Under the pieces are notes generated by a model, which saw nothing but the letters and a program-made list of their open reading frames with translations, made no database searches and was not told the DNA's origin. DNA of 64,000 bases from Oscillatoria sp. HE19RPO (GTDB lineage Bacteria > Cyanobacteriota > Cyanobacteriia > Cyanobacteriales > Laspinemataceae). Numbering within the stretch: position 1 is the first letter of the stretch; every line of letters starts with the position of its first letter. The position numbers and the translations under genes are program-made. Below, piece by piece: positions 29,807 to 38,009 of this stretch. Location: the NCBI RefSeq assembly GCF_024220515.1, contig NZ_JAMXOT010000158.1:1-64000 (forward strand). Reading direction: 5' to 3'.

Positions 29807-29845
29807 TCTATGTCCCTCATGCTAGGTACATCCTCCCAGAAAGTT

Positions 29846-30055
29846 TTACAAAATCAAGACTTCAGATTTATCTTGTTCTAAAGATTCAAAATAAAGTTTA
29901 TCGCCTCGTTCCAGCCGTTCCTCAATTACTCCTATCATCCTTAATGCCTGACGCAGGACGGCAGATTTGCTCATTTCCTTTTTTTCACTCAAATAATTGA
30001 GCAATTCTAATTCAGTTACGGATAAATTTAAAGAAATTAAAGTTTTTTTATTCAA
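29846..30055 (-). CDS. Small ribbon-helix-helix-like regulator / antitoxin
   Basis: The 69-residue protein has a short N-terminal strand (TLISLNLSVTELELLNYL) followed by helices with KSAVLRQALRMIG, the usual ribbon-helix-helix pattern for DNA-binding dimers. The start is TTG 30055, with AAAGGAG eight bases upstream. The acidic C-terminal tail could neutralise a partner. The gene leads a three-gene unit with the GNAT and the repeat protein, and its promoter overlaps two 12-base direct repeats that could be its operator. Autoregulation is inferred from this layout. Confidence 0.65.
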   Translation of the reverse strand: MNKKTLISLNLSVTELELLNYLSEKKEMSKSAVLRQALRMIGVIEERLERGDKLYFESLEQDKSEVLIL

Positions 30056-30080
30056 CTTTTTTACTCCTTTCCATCACCTG

Positions 30081-30120
30081 ATATTTTTTATATCATATCT
30101 ATATATTTTTTATATGTCAA
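30081..30120 (-). promoter_or_regulatory. Sigma70-type promoter with two direct repeats (possible operator)
   Basis: On the minus strand TTGACA (30115-30120) is followed after exactly 17 bases by TATGAT (30092-30097). Two identical 12-base copies of ATATTTTTTATA lie at 30081-30092 and 30103-30114, 22 bases apart start to start. They flank and touch the -10 element, so a bound dimeric regulator could block initiation. The ribosome-binding site AAAGGAG follows. Confidence 0.7.
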
Positions 30121-30439
30121 GGGAACGGCGAACCTTGGAAGAAAGCCTGTAGCGCAGGGGGAACGCCGCTACGGGCCAAGACTCAGAGTAAATTTGCGGT
30201 TCCCTCCTGCGCTGAAATTACTGCTCCCTTTAAGACCGGGCGGTTTTCACGATATCGGTTTAGAGCGGACAAAAACGACTGTAGCCCTTGCACAGTGGAG
30301 TTTTCGGCTTGATAGACGCGCCAACGACTGCTGGACAGGTAGGCTCCCTATGCTGTCGCAATTCATACTGGGCTTTTAAAAACTGGATGGGTATCAGGCC
30401 GAGGTTTCCGAACTTCAACTCTTTCAGTAGGTTAGTTTT
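30121..30439. other. Gap between urtD and the cassette, unidentified remnant
   Basis: About 320 bases with no convincing ORF. Frames of about 60 codons on both strands are of unnatural composition. The base composition is more GC-rich than the AT-rich promoter beside it. It may be the decayed edge of an inserted element, but no transposase motif or terminal repeat could be identified. Confidence 0.35.
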
Positions 30440-31210
30440 TTATTCATGTTCCTCGGTACTGCCCAAATAGACTTGAATCACTTTGGGGTCATTTTGGACC
30501 TCTTCAATACTCCCTTCACAGAGGACCGAACCCTCATGCAATACCGTGACTTTGCGGGCAATTTGCCGCACGAATTCCATATCATGTTCAATCACAATAA
30601 TTGAATGACTTTGGGCCAAGGAAATTAGTAATTCTCCGGTGAGGGCGGTTTCTTCATCGGTCAATCCCGCCACGGGTTCATCAACTAATAATAAATCGGG
30701 AGATTGCGCCAGCAACATTCCAATTTCTAGCCATTGTTTTTCCCCGTGGGAGAGTAATCCCGAGGCAATATCCGCTTTAGCGACTAAACCGATGGTTTCC
30801 AGGAGGGTTTTGACCGTATTATGCTCCGATGCTGGAGTGGGTTTCAATAAGGTCTGAAATACATTTTTATTCCGATTGCAGGAAATTTCTAAATTTTCCC
30901 GAGGGGTAAGATTCAGGTAAACCCGTGGGGTTTGAAATTTGCGACCAATGCCAAATCGAGCGATTGTATCTTCAGAATATTTCCGCAGGTTTCGCCCTTT
31001 AAAGAAGACTTTTCCTAGGGTGGGTTTGACTTTTCCGGTAATCACATCTAAAAAGGTGGTTTTTCCGGCACCATTAGGACCAATAATCACCCGCAACTCT
31101 CCCGTATTCATGGTGAAAGTTAAGTTGTTCAGGGCATTAAATCCGTCAAAACTAACGGTTAAATTTTCAATTTCTAAGATGTTCTCGTTCACGGACTCTC
31201 TCTCTAACAC
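30440..31210 (-). CDS. urtD: Urea ABC transporter ATP-binding protein UrtD
   Basis: The 256-residue LivG-type ATPase carries Walker A GPNGAGKTTFLDVITG, an LSHGEKQWLEIGMLLA signature, Walker B LLLVDEPVAGLTDEE and switch His in IVIEHDMEFVR. With UrtE it drives urea import through UrtB/UrtC. The start is GTG 31210, with an alternative GTG six codons later. It follows urtC by 48 bases. LSHGEKQW in place of LSGG is the normal form for this branch. The C-terminus ends near IQVYLGSTEEHE. Confidence 0.95.
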   Translation of the reverse strand: MLERESVNENILEIENLTVSFDGFNALNNLTFTMNTGELRVIIGPNGAGKTTFLDVITGKVKPTLGKVFFKGRNLRKYSEDTIARFGIGRKFQTPRVYLNLTPRENLEISCNRNKNVFQTLLKPTPASEHNTVKTLLETIGLVAKADIASGLLSHGEKQWLEIGMLLAQSPDLLLVDEPVAGLTDEETALTGELLISLAQSHSIIVIEHDMEFVRQIARKVTVLHEGSVLCEGSIEEVQNDPKVIQVYLGSTEEHE

Positions 31211-31258
31211 TGGATGACTAGACGATTTCCCGAGTCAACTCATCGGGAGTGGATGGGT

Positions 31259-32551
31259 TTAAGGTTCTAGGGTTTCACGTTCCCGTTGAATTTCGGGGTC
31301 TTCGGCTAACTTGGGATAGGTAATCACATATCGCGGACGTCCGGTAATCATGCGAATGAAATTACCCGCTTCGGTCCGCAACCAGCCGACGATGCCATTG
31401 GGAAGAACTAAGACAACAATGAGGAAGAGTGCGCCTTGGAAAAACAACCAAATTTCGGGAAATTGTTCGCTTAAAAAACTTTTTCCATAGTTGACTAATA
31501 AGGCTCCGAGGATGGCTCCGATTAAGGTAGCTCGACCGCCTACGGCAACCCAAATTACCATTTCAATGGAAAAGGCAATATCCATTGCTCTAGGGGAAAT
31601 GATACCCGCTCTAAGGGTAAAAAGTGCGCCTCCGAGTCCGGCTAAAGCGGCAGAAATGGCAAAGACTAAAACTTTATATCCGGTGGGATTGTAACCGGAA
31701 AACCGGACGCGACTTTCATCATCGCGAATGGCAATCAGTAAGCGTCCGAAGCGTCCCGAGGTTAACCAGCGACAGAGGAGATAGGAACCGGCTAATAGGA
31801 TGACGGTGATCACATAAAACCCATACTGAGTGTTGGGGTTAGAGATGGGAAATCCTAAGAGGGTTTGAAAATCGGTGAGTCCGTTGGTGCCGTTGAAGAG
31901 TTTTTGTTGTCCGTTGAAGAAGTTAAAAAAGACGATGGTAGCGGCTTGGGTGAGGATGGAGAAGTAGACGCCTCGGATGCGGTTGCGGAAGACGAGATAC
32001 CCGAGAAAGGCGGCGAGGATGCCCGGAATTAACAGGATGGCGATCGCCGTGAAGGGAAAGGATGAAAAGGGTCCCCAAAACCAAGGCAGTTCGGTTACTC
32101 CATAGAGTCCCATGAAGTCGGGGAGTTGACTGCTGGCGGTTTCAGGAATTTGTAATTTGATATGCATGGCGATCGCATATCCCCCCAGAGCAAAAAATAT
32201 CCCATGTCCCAAACTCAGCAGTCCCGTATAACCCCAAATCAAATCAATCCCCAAGGCAACGATCGCCAAGGCTAAATACCGATGCAATAAATCCAATCGA
32301 AAATCCGACAAGACAAGCGGCATAACGGCAATCAAGATTAAAGCCACTACCCCAATCGTCGAGAGTTCAAATAATCGCGGTTTTTGCGTTGCTATCTGAT
32401 TAACCTTATCCTTTGTCCGGATAAATCTGTCAATCCAACTGTTAGTATCTGAGCTTTCTTTATCAGGGTTTTCTTCCCATTTTTCCGGAAATTTATCATT
32501 GCTCATGCCGTTTTTTTTTACCTCGTTTAACTGACCTCTTAACCTAGGCAT
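31259..32551 (-). CDS. urtC: Urea ABC transporter permease UrtC
   Basis: The 430-residue LivM-type permease has about eight to ten membrane helices from residue 67 onward, including GLLSLGHGIFFALGGYAIAMH and the ABC-contact region ALAGLGGALFTLRAGIISP. The N-terminal 60 residues are hydrophilic and longer than in most relatives. The longest start (ATG 32551) overlaps the urtB stop by eight bases; ATG 32506 (MSNDKFPE) is an alternative. It pairs with UrtB to form the membrane channel. Confidence 0.93.
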   Translation of the reverse strand: MPRLRGQLNEVKKNGMSNDKFPEKWEENPDKESSDTNSWIDRFIRTKDKVNQIATQKPRLFELSTIGVVALILIAVMPLVLSDFRLDLLHRYLALAIVALGIDLIWGYTGLLSLGHGIFFALGGYAIAMHIKLQIPETASSQLPDFMGLYGVTELPWFWGPFSSFPFTAIAILLIPGILAAFLGYLVFRNRIRGVYFSILTQAATIVFFNFFNGQQKLFNGTNGLTDFQTLLGFPISNPNTQYGFYVITVILLAGSYLLCRWLTSGRFGRLLIAIRDDESRVRFSGYNPTGYKVLVFAISAALAGLGGALFTLRAGIISPRAMDIAFSIEMVIWVAVGGRATLIGAILGALLVNYGKSFLSEQFPEIWLFFQGALFLIVVLVLPNGIVGWLRTEAGNFIRMITGRPRYVITYPKLAEDPEIQRERETLEP

Positions 32552-33701
32552 CGACCGTGCGTCCCTTTTGAGGAAACAGTCCGGCTGGACGCAGTTGTAA
32601 GAATAGAATAATCAGCACAAATACCATCACTCTTGCCATACTGGTGGTGGCAAAAAAGGTCAAGAAATCAAATAAAACCCCGTCGGGAGAAACCATTGAA
32701 ATGAAAATTCCGGAACCAATGAGGTAGTTCACCAATCCAATGACCAGTGCCGCTACAACAGTTCCAATAATTTTGCCAACTCCCCCGACAACCACCACCA
32801 TAAACGCATCCACAATATAGTTTTGGCCCGTATTCGGTCCCACGGAACCGAGTAAACTAATGGCACAACCGGCAATTCCAGCTAATCCGGACCCGATCGC
32901 AAAGGTTAAGGCATCCACTTTTTGGGTGGGAATTCCCAGACAAGCACTCATGCTGCGATTTTGGGTCACCGCCCGAATTCTTAATCCCCAAGGCGATCGC
33001 AACAAAAACAGGTAAATTCCGACCACACAAACAATGGTCAAGGCAATAATAAATAACCGGACATAAGGCAATTGGAACGTGCCAATGGGAATCCCCCCAC
33101 GCAACCAACCCGGTGCCGTCACATCCACCCCTTGGGCCCCAAACCAGGGTTGAGTGAGGGCTAATCCCACGGCATTCCCTAAAATCGAACCGACGGCGAC
33201 AGCAATTCCAGCAGAAAGAGGCAGCAAAATGGCGATCGCCCAATTGCGAATCCGCTCAAAATCTGGACGCCGCTTGACCCCCCATAATCCGCCAAAAAAT
33301 AGCAGACAAAACACCCCAATTTGAATACAAATCAGCCAACTGATACTGCGGACCAATTGTTGCAAAATTAAACTCACCCCCCAGGTTGCCAGCAGGGTTT
33401 CCAAAGGTCGTCCATACAGGTAGCGAATCACCCCCCTTTCTAGGAGGACCCCGGCTGCCCCAGCCACCAAAAATGCCAGAGGAAGGGCTGCAATAATATA
33501 AAACCCAAACCAGGGTTCTCCAAATCCTCTAAACACATTTTGGACAACAAATGTTGTGTAGGCTCCCAGCATCATCAATTCACCATGAGCAAGATTAATC
33601 ACACCCATAATGCCAAAGACAATGGCTAATCCTAATGCCGCAATTAATAAAACCGCGCCAATGCTAAGGCCATTAAACAGGCTCTGTAAAAGTAGTGCCA
33701 T
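32544..33701 (-). CDS. urtB: Urea ABC transporter permease UrtB
   Basis: The 385-residue LivH-type permease begins MALLLQSLFNGLSIGAVLLIAALGLAIVFG and contains VINLAHGELMMLGAY, typical of the family. Later come AVTQNRSMSACLGIPTQKVDALTFAIGSGLAGIAG, the coupling loop to the ATPases, and helices to the C-terminus. It follows urtA across a 149-base gap that holds a long stem-loop, and it overlaps urtC by eight bases. Length is normal. Confidence 0.95.
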   Translation of the reverse strand: MALLLQSLFNGLSIGAVLLIAALGLAIVFGIMGVINLAHGELMMLGAYTTFVVQNVFRGFGEPWFGFYIIAALPLAFLVAGAAGVLLERGVIRYLYGRPLETLLATWGVSLILQQLVRSISWLICIQIGVFCLLFFGGLWGVKRRPDFERIRNWAIAILLPLSAGIAVAVGSILGNAVGLALTQPWFGAQGVDVTAPGWLRGGIPIGTFQLPYVRLFIIALTIVCVVGIYLFLLRSPWGLRIRAVTQNRSMSACLGIPTQKVDALTFAIGSGLAGIAGCAISLLGSVGPNTGQNYIVDAFMVVVVGGVGKIIGTVVAALVIGLVNYLIGSGIFISMVSPDGVLFDFLTFFATTSMARVMVFVLIILFLQLRPAGLFPQKGRTVDA

Positions 33702-33755
33702 TATAGTTAAATTGAATAATCTCCATAAAGCGTTTAATTTCCTTTGAATTGTAAC

Positions 33756-33824
33756 CGTTTAGAGTTTAAATAGGTCCAGAAAAAATTTACAGTGACTTAT
33801 CTTTACCCCTCTAAACTCTAAACG
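33756..33824 (-). terminator. Stem-loop between urtA and urtB
   Basis: A 13-base arm CGTTTAGAGTTTA at 33756-33768 pairs perfectly with TAAACTCTAAACG at 33812-33824, leaving a 43-base loop. There is no long T run, so it probably acts as a processing or stabilising hairpin or partial terminator. That would let the binding-protein message exceed that of the permeases. Confidence 0.55.
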
Positions 33825-33850
33825 TTACTGTTACCAAATCTTGGCAATCT

Positions 33851-35149
33851 TTACATCATATACTTGCCCCCTTTAGAGGGGTCTGACCAGTCGCAGGAAT
33901 AGCCTTTTGTATCGGCTACATATTGATTCCAAGGAATCGGGTCAACCGGGGCTGGGGTTTCGGAGACAATCTTAAACATTCCATCATCCCCAATTTCTCC
34001 GATGCGGACTGTTTTTGACAGGTGATGATTGTTTTGGAGGGTAACCAGACCGCCTGGAGCTTGCAAGGTTTGTCCCACAGCGGCTTTACGGACTGCCTCA
34101 ATATCATCGGCACTTCCGGCTTGTTCAACCGCTTGCTTCCACAAATAAACCATAATGTAAGCGGCTTCCATTGGGTCATTCGTCACCCGATTTTGACCAT
34201 ATTTGGCCTTAAATGCTTCCACAAATTTTTGGTTTTCTGGGCTATTGACGGATTGGAAATAATTCCAGGCGGCATAATGGCCTTTGAGATATTCGGTCCC
34301 GATCGCCCGCACTTCTTCTTCCGCAATACTCACGGACATGGTGGGATATCGGTCCGGAGTCAACCCCGCCCCTTGCATCTGTTTGAAAAAGGCCACATTG
34401 CTATCGCCATTGAGGGTATTAAAAATCACGCCTCCATCAGGCAAAGCGGCTTGAATTTTGGTAATAATCGCGGTAACTTCTGTGCCGCCCAGGGGGATAT
34501 AATCTTCTCCCACGGTTTGACCCCCTTTGGCTTCCAGTTGAGCCTTAATAATCGTATTGGCAGTCCGGGGAAAGACATAATCCGACCCCACGAGAAAGAA
34601 TTGCTGACCTTTATTTTCTAATAGCCAATCCACGGCGGGCTCAATCTGTTGATTGGGGGCCGCCCCAGTATAGAAAATGTTCTTAGAACATTCTTGCCCT
34701 TCATACTGCACGGGATACCATAACATATGACCACTCGTCTCAAACACCGGCAAAACTGCCTTGCGAGAGGCGGATGTCCAGCAGCCAAAAACCGTCGCCA
34801 CTTGATCCCGATCGATCAGTTTTCTAGCTTTTTCCGCAAAGGTGGGCCAATCTGATGCCCCATCTTCCACAACCGCCTCAATTTTCTTGCCGAGAACCCC
34901 GCCAGCGTTGTTAATTTCCTCGATCGCCAACTGTTCTGCATCCACGACGCTTTGTTCGCTAATCGCCATCGTGCCACTGAGGGAATGGAGGATTCCCACC
35001 TTAATCGTATCTACGCCACCACCTGCCTCCGGAGTTGCTGCATCGGTTTCCGGTACATTAGCTTCGGTACAAGCTTTCAGCAAAATGCTGCTTCCGAGGG
35101 CAGCGGTACCATAAAGCAGAAATTTACGCCGTCCAAGTCGATGAGTCAT
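33851..35149 (-). CDS. urtA: Urea ABC transporter substrate-binding protein UrtA
   Basis: The 432-residue periplasmic binding protein (LivK/AmiC-like) captures urea for the Urt transporter. The N-terminus [27 protein letters not shown] has a twin-arginine-like stretch (RRKFLL) and a lipobox-like LLKAC near residue 27, so it is probably a lipoprotein. A Thr/Pro/Ala/Gly-rich linker follows, then [17 protein letters not shown] and typical family segments such as [21 protein letters not shown]. It is the first gene of urtABCD, under an NtcA-type promoter. Confidence 0.96.
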   Translation of the reverse strand: MTHRLGRRKFLLYGTAALGSSILLKACTEANVPETDAATPEAGGGVDTIKVGILHSLSGTMAISEQSVVDAEQLAIEEINNAGGVLGKKIEAVVEDGASDWPTFAEKARKLIDRDQVATVFGCWTSASRKAVLPVFETSGHMLWYPVQYEGQECSKNIFYTGAAPNQQIEPAVDWLLENKGQQFFLVGSDYVFPRTANTIIKAQLEAKGGQTVGEDYIPLGGTEVTAIITKIQAALPDGGVIFNTLNGDSNVAFFKQMQGAGLTPDRYPTMSVSIAEEEVRAIGTEYLKGHYAAWNYFQSVNSPENQKFVEAFKAKYGQNRVTNDPMEAAYIMVYLWKQAVEQAGSADDIEAVRKAAVGQTLQAPGGLVTLQNNHHLSKTVRIGEIGDDGMFKIVSETPAPVDPIPWNQYVADTKGYSCDWSDPSKGGKYMM

Positions 35150-35198
35150 CCTGTTTTTCTACTCCTACTGGTATTGACTTGCTCCTATCAGAGCCTTG

Positions 35199-35242
35199 AT
35201 ATTAAAGCGATGTTCTCGGCAAACAATTGTATTTCTCGATAC
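35199..35242 (-). promoter_or_regulatory. NtcA-activated promoter of urtA
   Basis: GTA-N8-TAC at 35229-35242 matches the NtcA consensus exactly (minus strand GTATCGAGAAATAC). A -10 box TAATAT lies at 35199-35204, 24 bases downstream of the site, close to the usual 22-23 for class II NtcA promoters. The urtA start is 50 bases further on. This predicts activation under nitrogen limitation. Confidence 0.8.
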
Positions 35243-35486
35243 AGAAAATTTTTAAATATTCAATGGTGAGACCTCTGATATCTAGTCTGAGCCAATTTTT
35301 GACAATGTTGCGATTTCTAACAATTGTGAGGTCGAGGGGTAACGGTAGCTTTATGGACCTTAACATACCCTGTAAGCATTGGGTTAAGATACTCATCAGT
35401 CCAGGGGGTTGATTGCACCTGATGCGATCGCCCCCCGGAATCCAGCCTCAAATAGCGCTACATTACCGGCACAAAAGTGCCAATTT

Positions 35487-36083
35487 TTAGACCAGATTAG
35501 CCTCAATAAAATCAATCACGGCTTGCAATCCTTCTTGCGTCTTCAAATTGGTAAAGGTAAAGGGCCGACTGCCGCGCATTTTTTGGCTATCCCGTTCCAT
35601 CACCCCCAAATCTGCCCCGACTAAAGGGGCTAGGTCAATTTTATTAATCACTAACAAATCCGATTTGGTAATTCCTGGCCCTCCCTTGCGAGGAATTTTG
35701 TCCCCAGCAGCGACATCAATCACATAAATCGTCAGATCGACTAATTCCGGGCTAAAAGTCGCGGCTAAATTATCACCGCCACTTTCGACAAAGACCAAAT
35801 CCAAGGTCAAAAATCGCCGTTCCAGTTGGGCGATCGCAGCTAAATTCAACGAGGCATCTTCCCGAATCGCCGTATGAGGACAACCCCCGGTTTCTACCCC
35901 CATAATTCGCTCTTTTTCAAGGGCCTGCGATCGCACCAAAAATTGAGCATCTTCCTGGGTGTAAATATCATTCGTCACCACCGCCAAGTTATAGCGATCG
36001 CGCATCGCCTTACACAACGCATCCACTAACGCTGTTTTTCCTGAACCAACGGGACCCGCAATTCCAACACGAAATGAACTCAT
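35487..36083 (-). CDS. ureG: Urease accessory GTPase UreG
   Basis: The 198-residue SIMIBI GTPase carries the P-loop [17 protein letters not shown], the nickel-binding Cys-Pro-His motif in [16 protein letters not shown], the switch region [20 protein letters not shown] and the base-recognition NKIDLAP. It delivers nickel to urease with UreD, UreE and UreF. It lies between ureF and urtA on the same strand. The ureF-ureG gap is filled with heptamer repeats. Confidence 0.96.
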   Translation of the reverse strand: MSSFRVGIAGPVGSGKTALVDALCKAMRDRYNLAVVTNDIYTQEDAQFLVRSQALEKERIMGVETGGCPHTAIREDASLNLAAIAQLERRFLTLDLVFVESGGDNLAATFSPELVDLTIYVIDVAAGDKIPRKGGPGITKSDLLVINKIDLAPLVGADLGVMERDSQKMRGSRPFTFTNLKTQEGLQAVIDFIEANLV

Positions 36084-36100
36084 AATCAGGTTTTTTGTCT

Positions 36101-36235
36101 TATGTCATTGGTCATTGGTCATTGGTCATTGGTTGTTGGTCACTGGTCATTGGTCATTGGTTGTTGGTCATTCATCCAAATGACAAATGACAAAAGACAA
36201 ATGACAAATGACAAATGACAAACAACCAATGACCA
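36101..36235. repeat. Heptamer short-sequence repeat forming a long hairpin
   Basis: Seven-base units of type TCATTGG/TTGTTGG are repeated about ten times, then their near-complement (CAAATGA units, ending CCAATGACC). The two halves can pair over several dozen bases. Related tracts occur at 50634-50680 and 53812-53897. Such short tandem repeats are common in filamentous cyanobacteria. Confidence 0.8.
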
Positions 36236-36243
36236 CGATAGTT

Positions 36244-36927
36244 TCAACTCCTAAACAATCGAGAATATTGAGTTTCATGCTGCATACTGGCTAAACTAAG
36301 CCCCCAAGTGCAACTGCTGAGGTCATCATCTTCTATCCTTAAAATCGTTTGAACCGCCGTCACCAGATTGGGTTGTAAGTTAAATAATAGCTGTTGCCCC
36401 GCCGTTTGACCTAGGGGAATCAGTTTCACTCCAGCCCCAATAAAATTACAAGCCCAACTGTGTAAATATCCCAATAAAGCCACATCCGGGGGAATCTGCC
36501 AATAGGAGGCAGCCATCCCAAAAGCTACTGCAAAATTACAATCTTCCTCACCCAATGCGGTGAGTTTAACTCGGTCTTCTACCGCCCACAGGCTCATCAA
36601 TAACCGCAGTAATGCATTTCCCATCTGCCAACTCTGTTGCCGTAATTCTTCCGTTTCTCGGGTTGCCGATGACCAGTGATTCCACTCCTGCACCTTGTCC
36701 CAATTTCCGGTATAGGCTGCATTTAAGGCTCTCACCATCACCGCTCCATCTAAAGAAATCGCCCCTTCTCGCAATTCCCAGTCCATCCAATTTTGAAGGG
36801 TTTCTGCACTGTTGACAATGCCACGTTCAACTAACATTTCTAACCCTTCAGAATAGCTATAAGCTCCAACAGGTAAGGCAGGACTTGCCAGTTGTAATAA
36901 GGATAATAATGAAAAATCAGTAACCAT
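36244..36927 (-). CDS. ureF: Urease accessory protein UreF
   Basis: The 227-residue all-helical protein has family features LLQLASPALPVGAYSYSEGLE at the N-terminus, and AFGMAASYWQIPPDVALLGYLHSWACNFIGAGVKLIPLGQTAGQ in the C-terminal half. UreF bridges UreD and UreG in the nickel-insertion complex. It ends with the short SRLFRS tail expected for the family. It is the second gene of the ureEFG block, about 90 bases after ureE. Confidence 0.95.
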   Translation of the reverse strand: MVTDFSLLSLLQLASPALPVGAYSYSEGLEMLVERGIVNSAETLQNWMDWELREGAISLDGAVMVRALNAAYTGNWDKVQEWNHWSSATRETEELRQQSWQMGNALLRLLMSLWAVEDRVKLTALGEEDCNFAVAFGMAASYWQIPPDVALLGYLHSWACNFIGAGVKLIPLGQTAGQQLLFNLQPNLVTAVQTILRIEDDDLSSCTWGLSLASMQHETQYSRLFRS

Positions 36928-37015
36928 AAATTAAAGCATAATATTAGGTAAAATTTGAATTTTAGTTGATTTTGTAGCGGCCAAGTTAACAGTAATTGAC
37001 AAATTGCGACCGTCA

Positions 37016-37465
37016 TCAATGACCATGAGGGGAGTGATAAGCTCCTATTTCTGGATGAAAGGGAGCGGTTTCTTCTTGAACTGTTAGACCTAATTGTTCT
37101 AACATCGCTTTTAAAACCGGGTCAATGGTCAACCGTAAATAATTCGGGTGAATTTCTAAAGGAACGTGACGATTTCCTAAATGATAGGCAGCGCGTAATA
37201 AATCTAGGGGAGTATCAGCAGTAACCATCAGGGTGGGTTCCGGTTTGGCGGTGACGAGAACGATAATGTTTCCCGAGTCATCGGTGAGGCAGTCGCCATG
37301 ACTCAAGACAGTGCCTCGGGGTAACTTCAGGTGAACCTCTTCTCCTGACTCGGATTCAAAGCGATGGCGACTGCGGGTGCGATCGCCTGCGGTGAGGGAA
37401 AGGGTCAAGGCGACTGCCGCCTGGGGATCCGGTGGCAAACGGTGGGTTAAGGTCAACATTAGCAA
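37016..37465 (-). CDS. ureE: Urease accessory metallochaperone UreE
   Basis: The 149-residue protein has an N-terminal peptide-binding domain (TLTHRLPPDP..., HLKLPRGTVLSHGDCL) and a C-terminal metal domain with AAYHLGNRHVPLEI (the conserved dimer-interface His) and a short His-containing tail (GAYHSPHGH). UreE hands nickel to UreG. The tail has three histidines, fewer than the long His-rich tails of some bacteria. It starts the ureE-ureF-ureG set; the tRNA-Thr gene lies upstream on the other strand. Confidence 0.93.
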   Translation of the reverse strand: MLMLTLTHRLPPDPQAAVALTLSLTAGDRTRSRHRFESESGEEVHLKLPRGTVLSHGDCLTDDSGNIIVLVTAKPEPTLMVTADTPLDLLRAAYHLGNRHVPLEIHPNYLRLTIDPVLKAMLEQLGLTVQEETAPFHPEIGAYHSPHGH

Positions 37466-37712
37466 TGGATCAACAGCAAGCTGTGAACTTGTGGGACTGG
37501 GTTAGACCAAATCCTACCATTGAGGCGATCGCCCGAGGAATCCCACCCTGATTTTTCTCAGGGATTTCCCTAAAAAAGTGCTGGATTCAACTGGGGCCTT
37601 GCCTTGACGGGACCGGCATCCTAGTCACGGTTCAAAAAATTCCTGAAAAATATCTGCTAGACCCTCTAGCCAACTCAAAAAAAGCCTGCTACAATCATCT
37701 AATGTCAGTCAT

Positions 37713-37784
37713 GCCGATGTAGCTCAGTGGTAGAGCACTTGATTCGTAATCAGGCGGTCGCGGGTTCAAATCCCGCCATCGGCT
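37713..37784 (+). tRNA. tRNA-Thr (anticodon CGU)
   Basis: A 72-base cloverleaf: acceptor GCCGATG pairs with CATCGGC plus discriminator T; D-arm around GCTCAGTGGTAGAGC; anticodon stem CTTGA/TCAGG-type with loop TTCGTAA (anticodon CGT in DNA); T-arm CGGGTTCAAATCCCG. No CCA is encoded. The anticodon reads ACG, so this is threonine. Confidence 0.95.
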
Positions 37785-38009
37785 TTCCTTAAAAATCGCT
37801 AAAATAGCATCCGATCGCGATCGCCCGTCACCAGGGCAGGGTCTGTCAGAAAACCCGCCCAGAACTGAGGCACTTCACCTGCAAAAGCGAGGTGGTTACG
37901 CCCACTGGGACAGCGAAATGCGATCGGGCGTTTCCCCTGTCTGGGTTTGCGTAAGTCCTATCAATGGGGACAGAAACCGGGTAAAAGTTGCTCAAAACTA
38001 GGGCTAAGA

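Noticed and set aside
30180-30430. Possible remnant of an IS200/IS605 tnpB end
   Set aside because: No zinc-finger or RuvC-type motif and no clear ends could be read in any frame.
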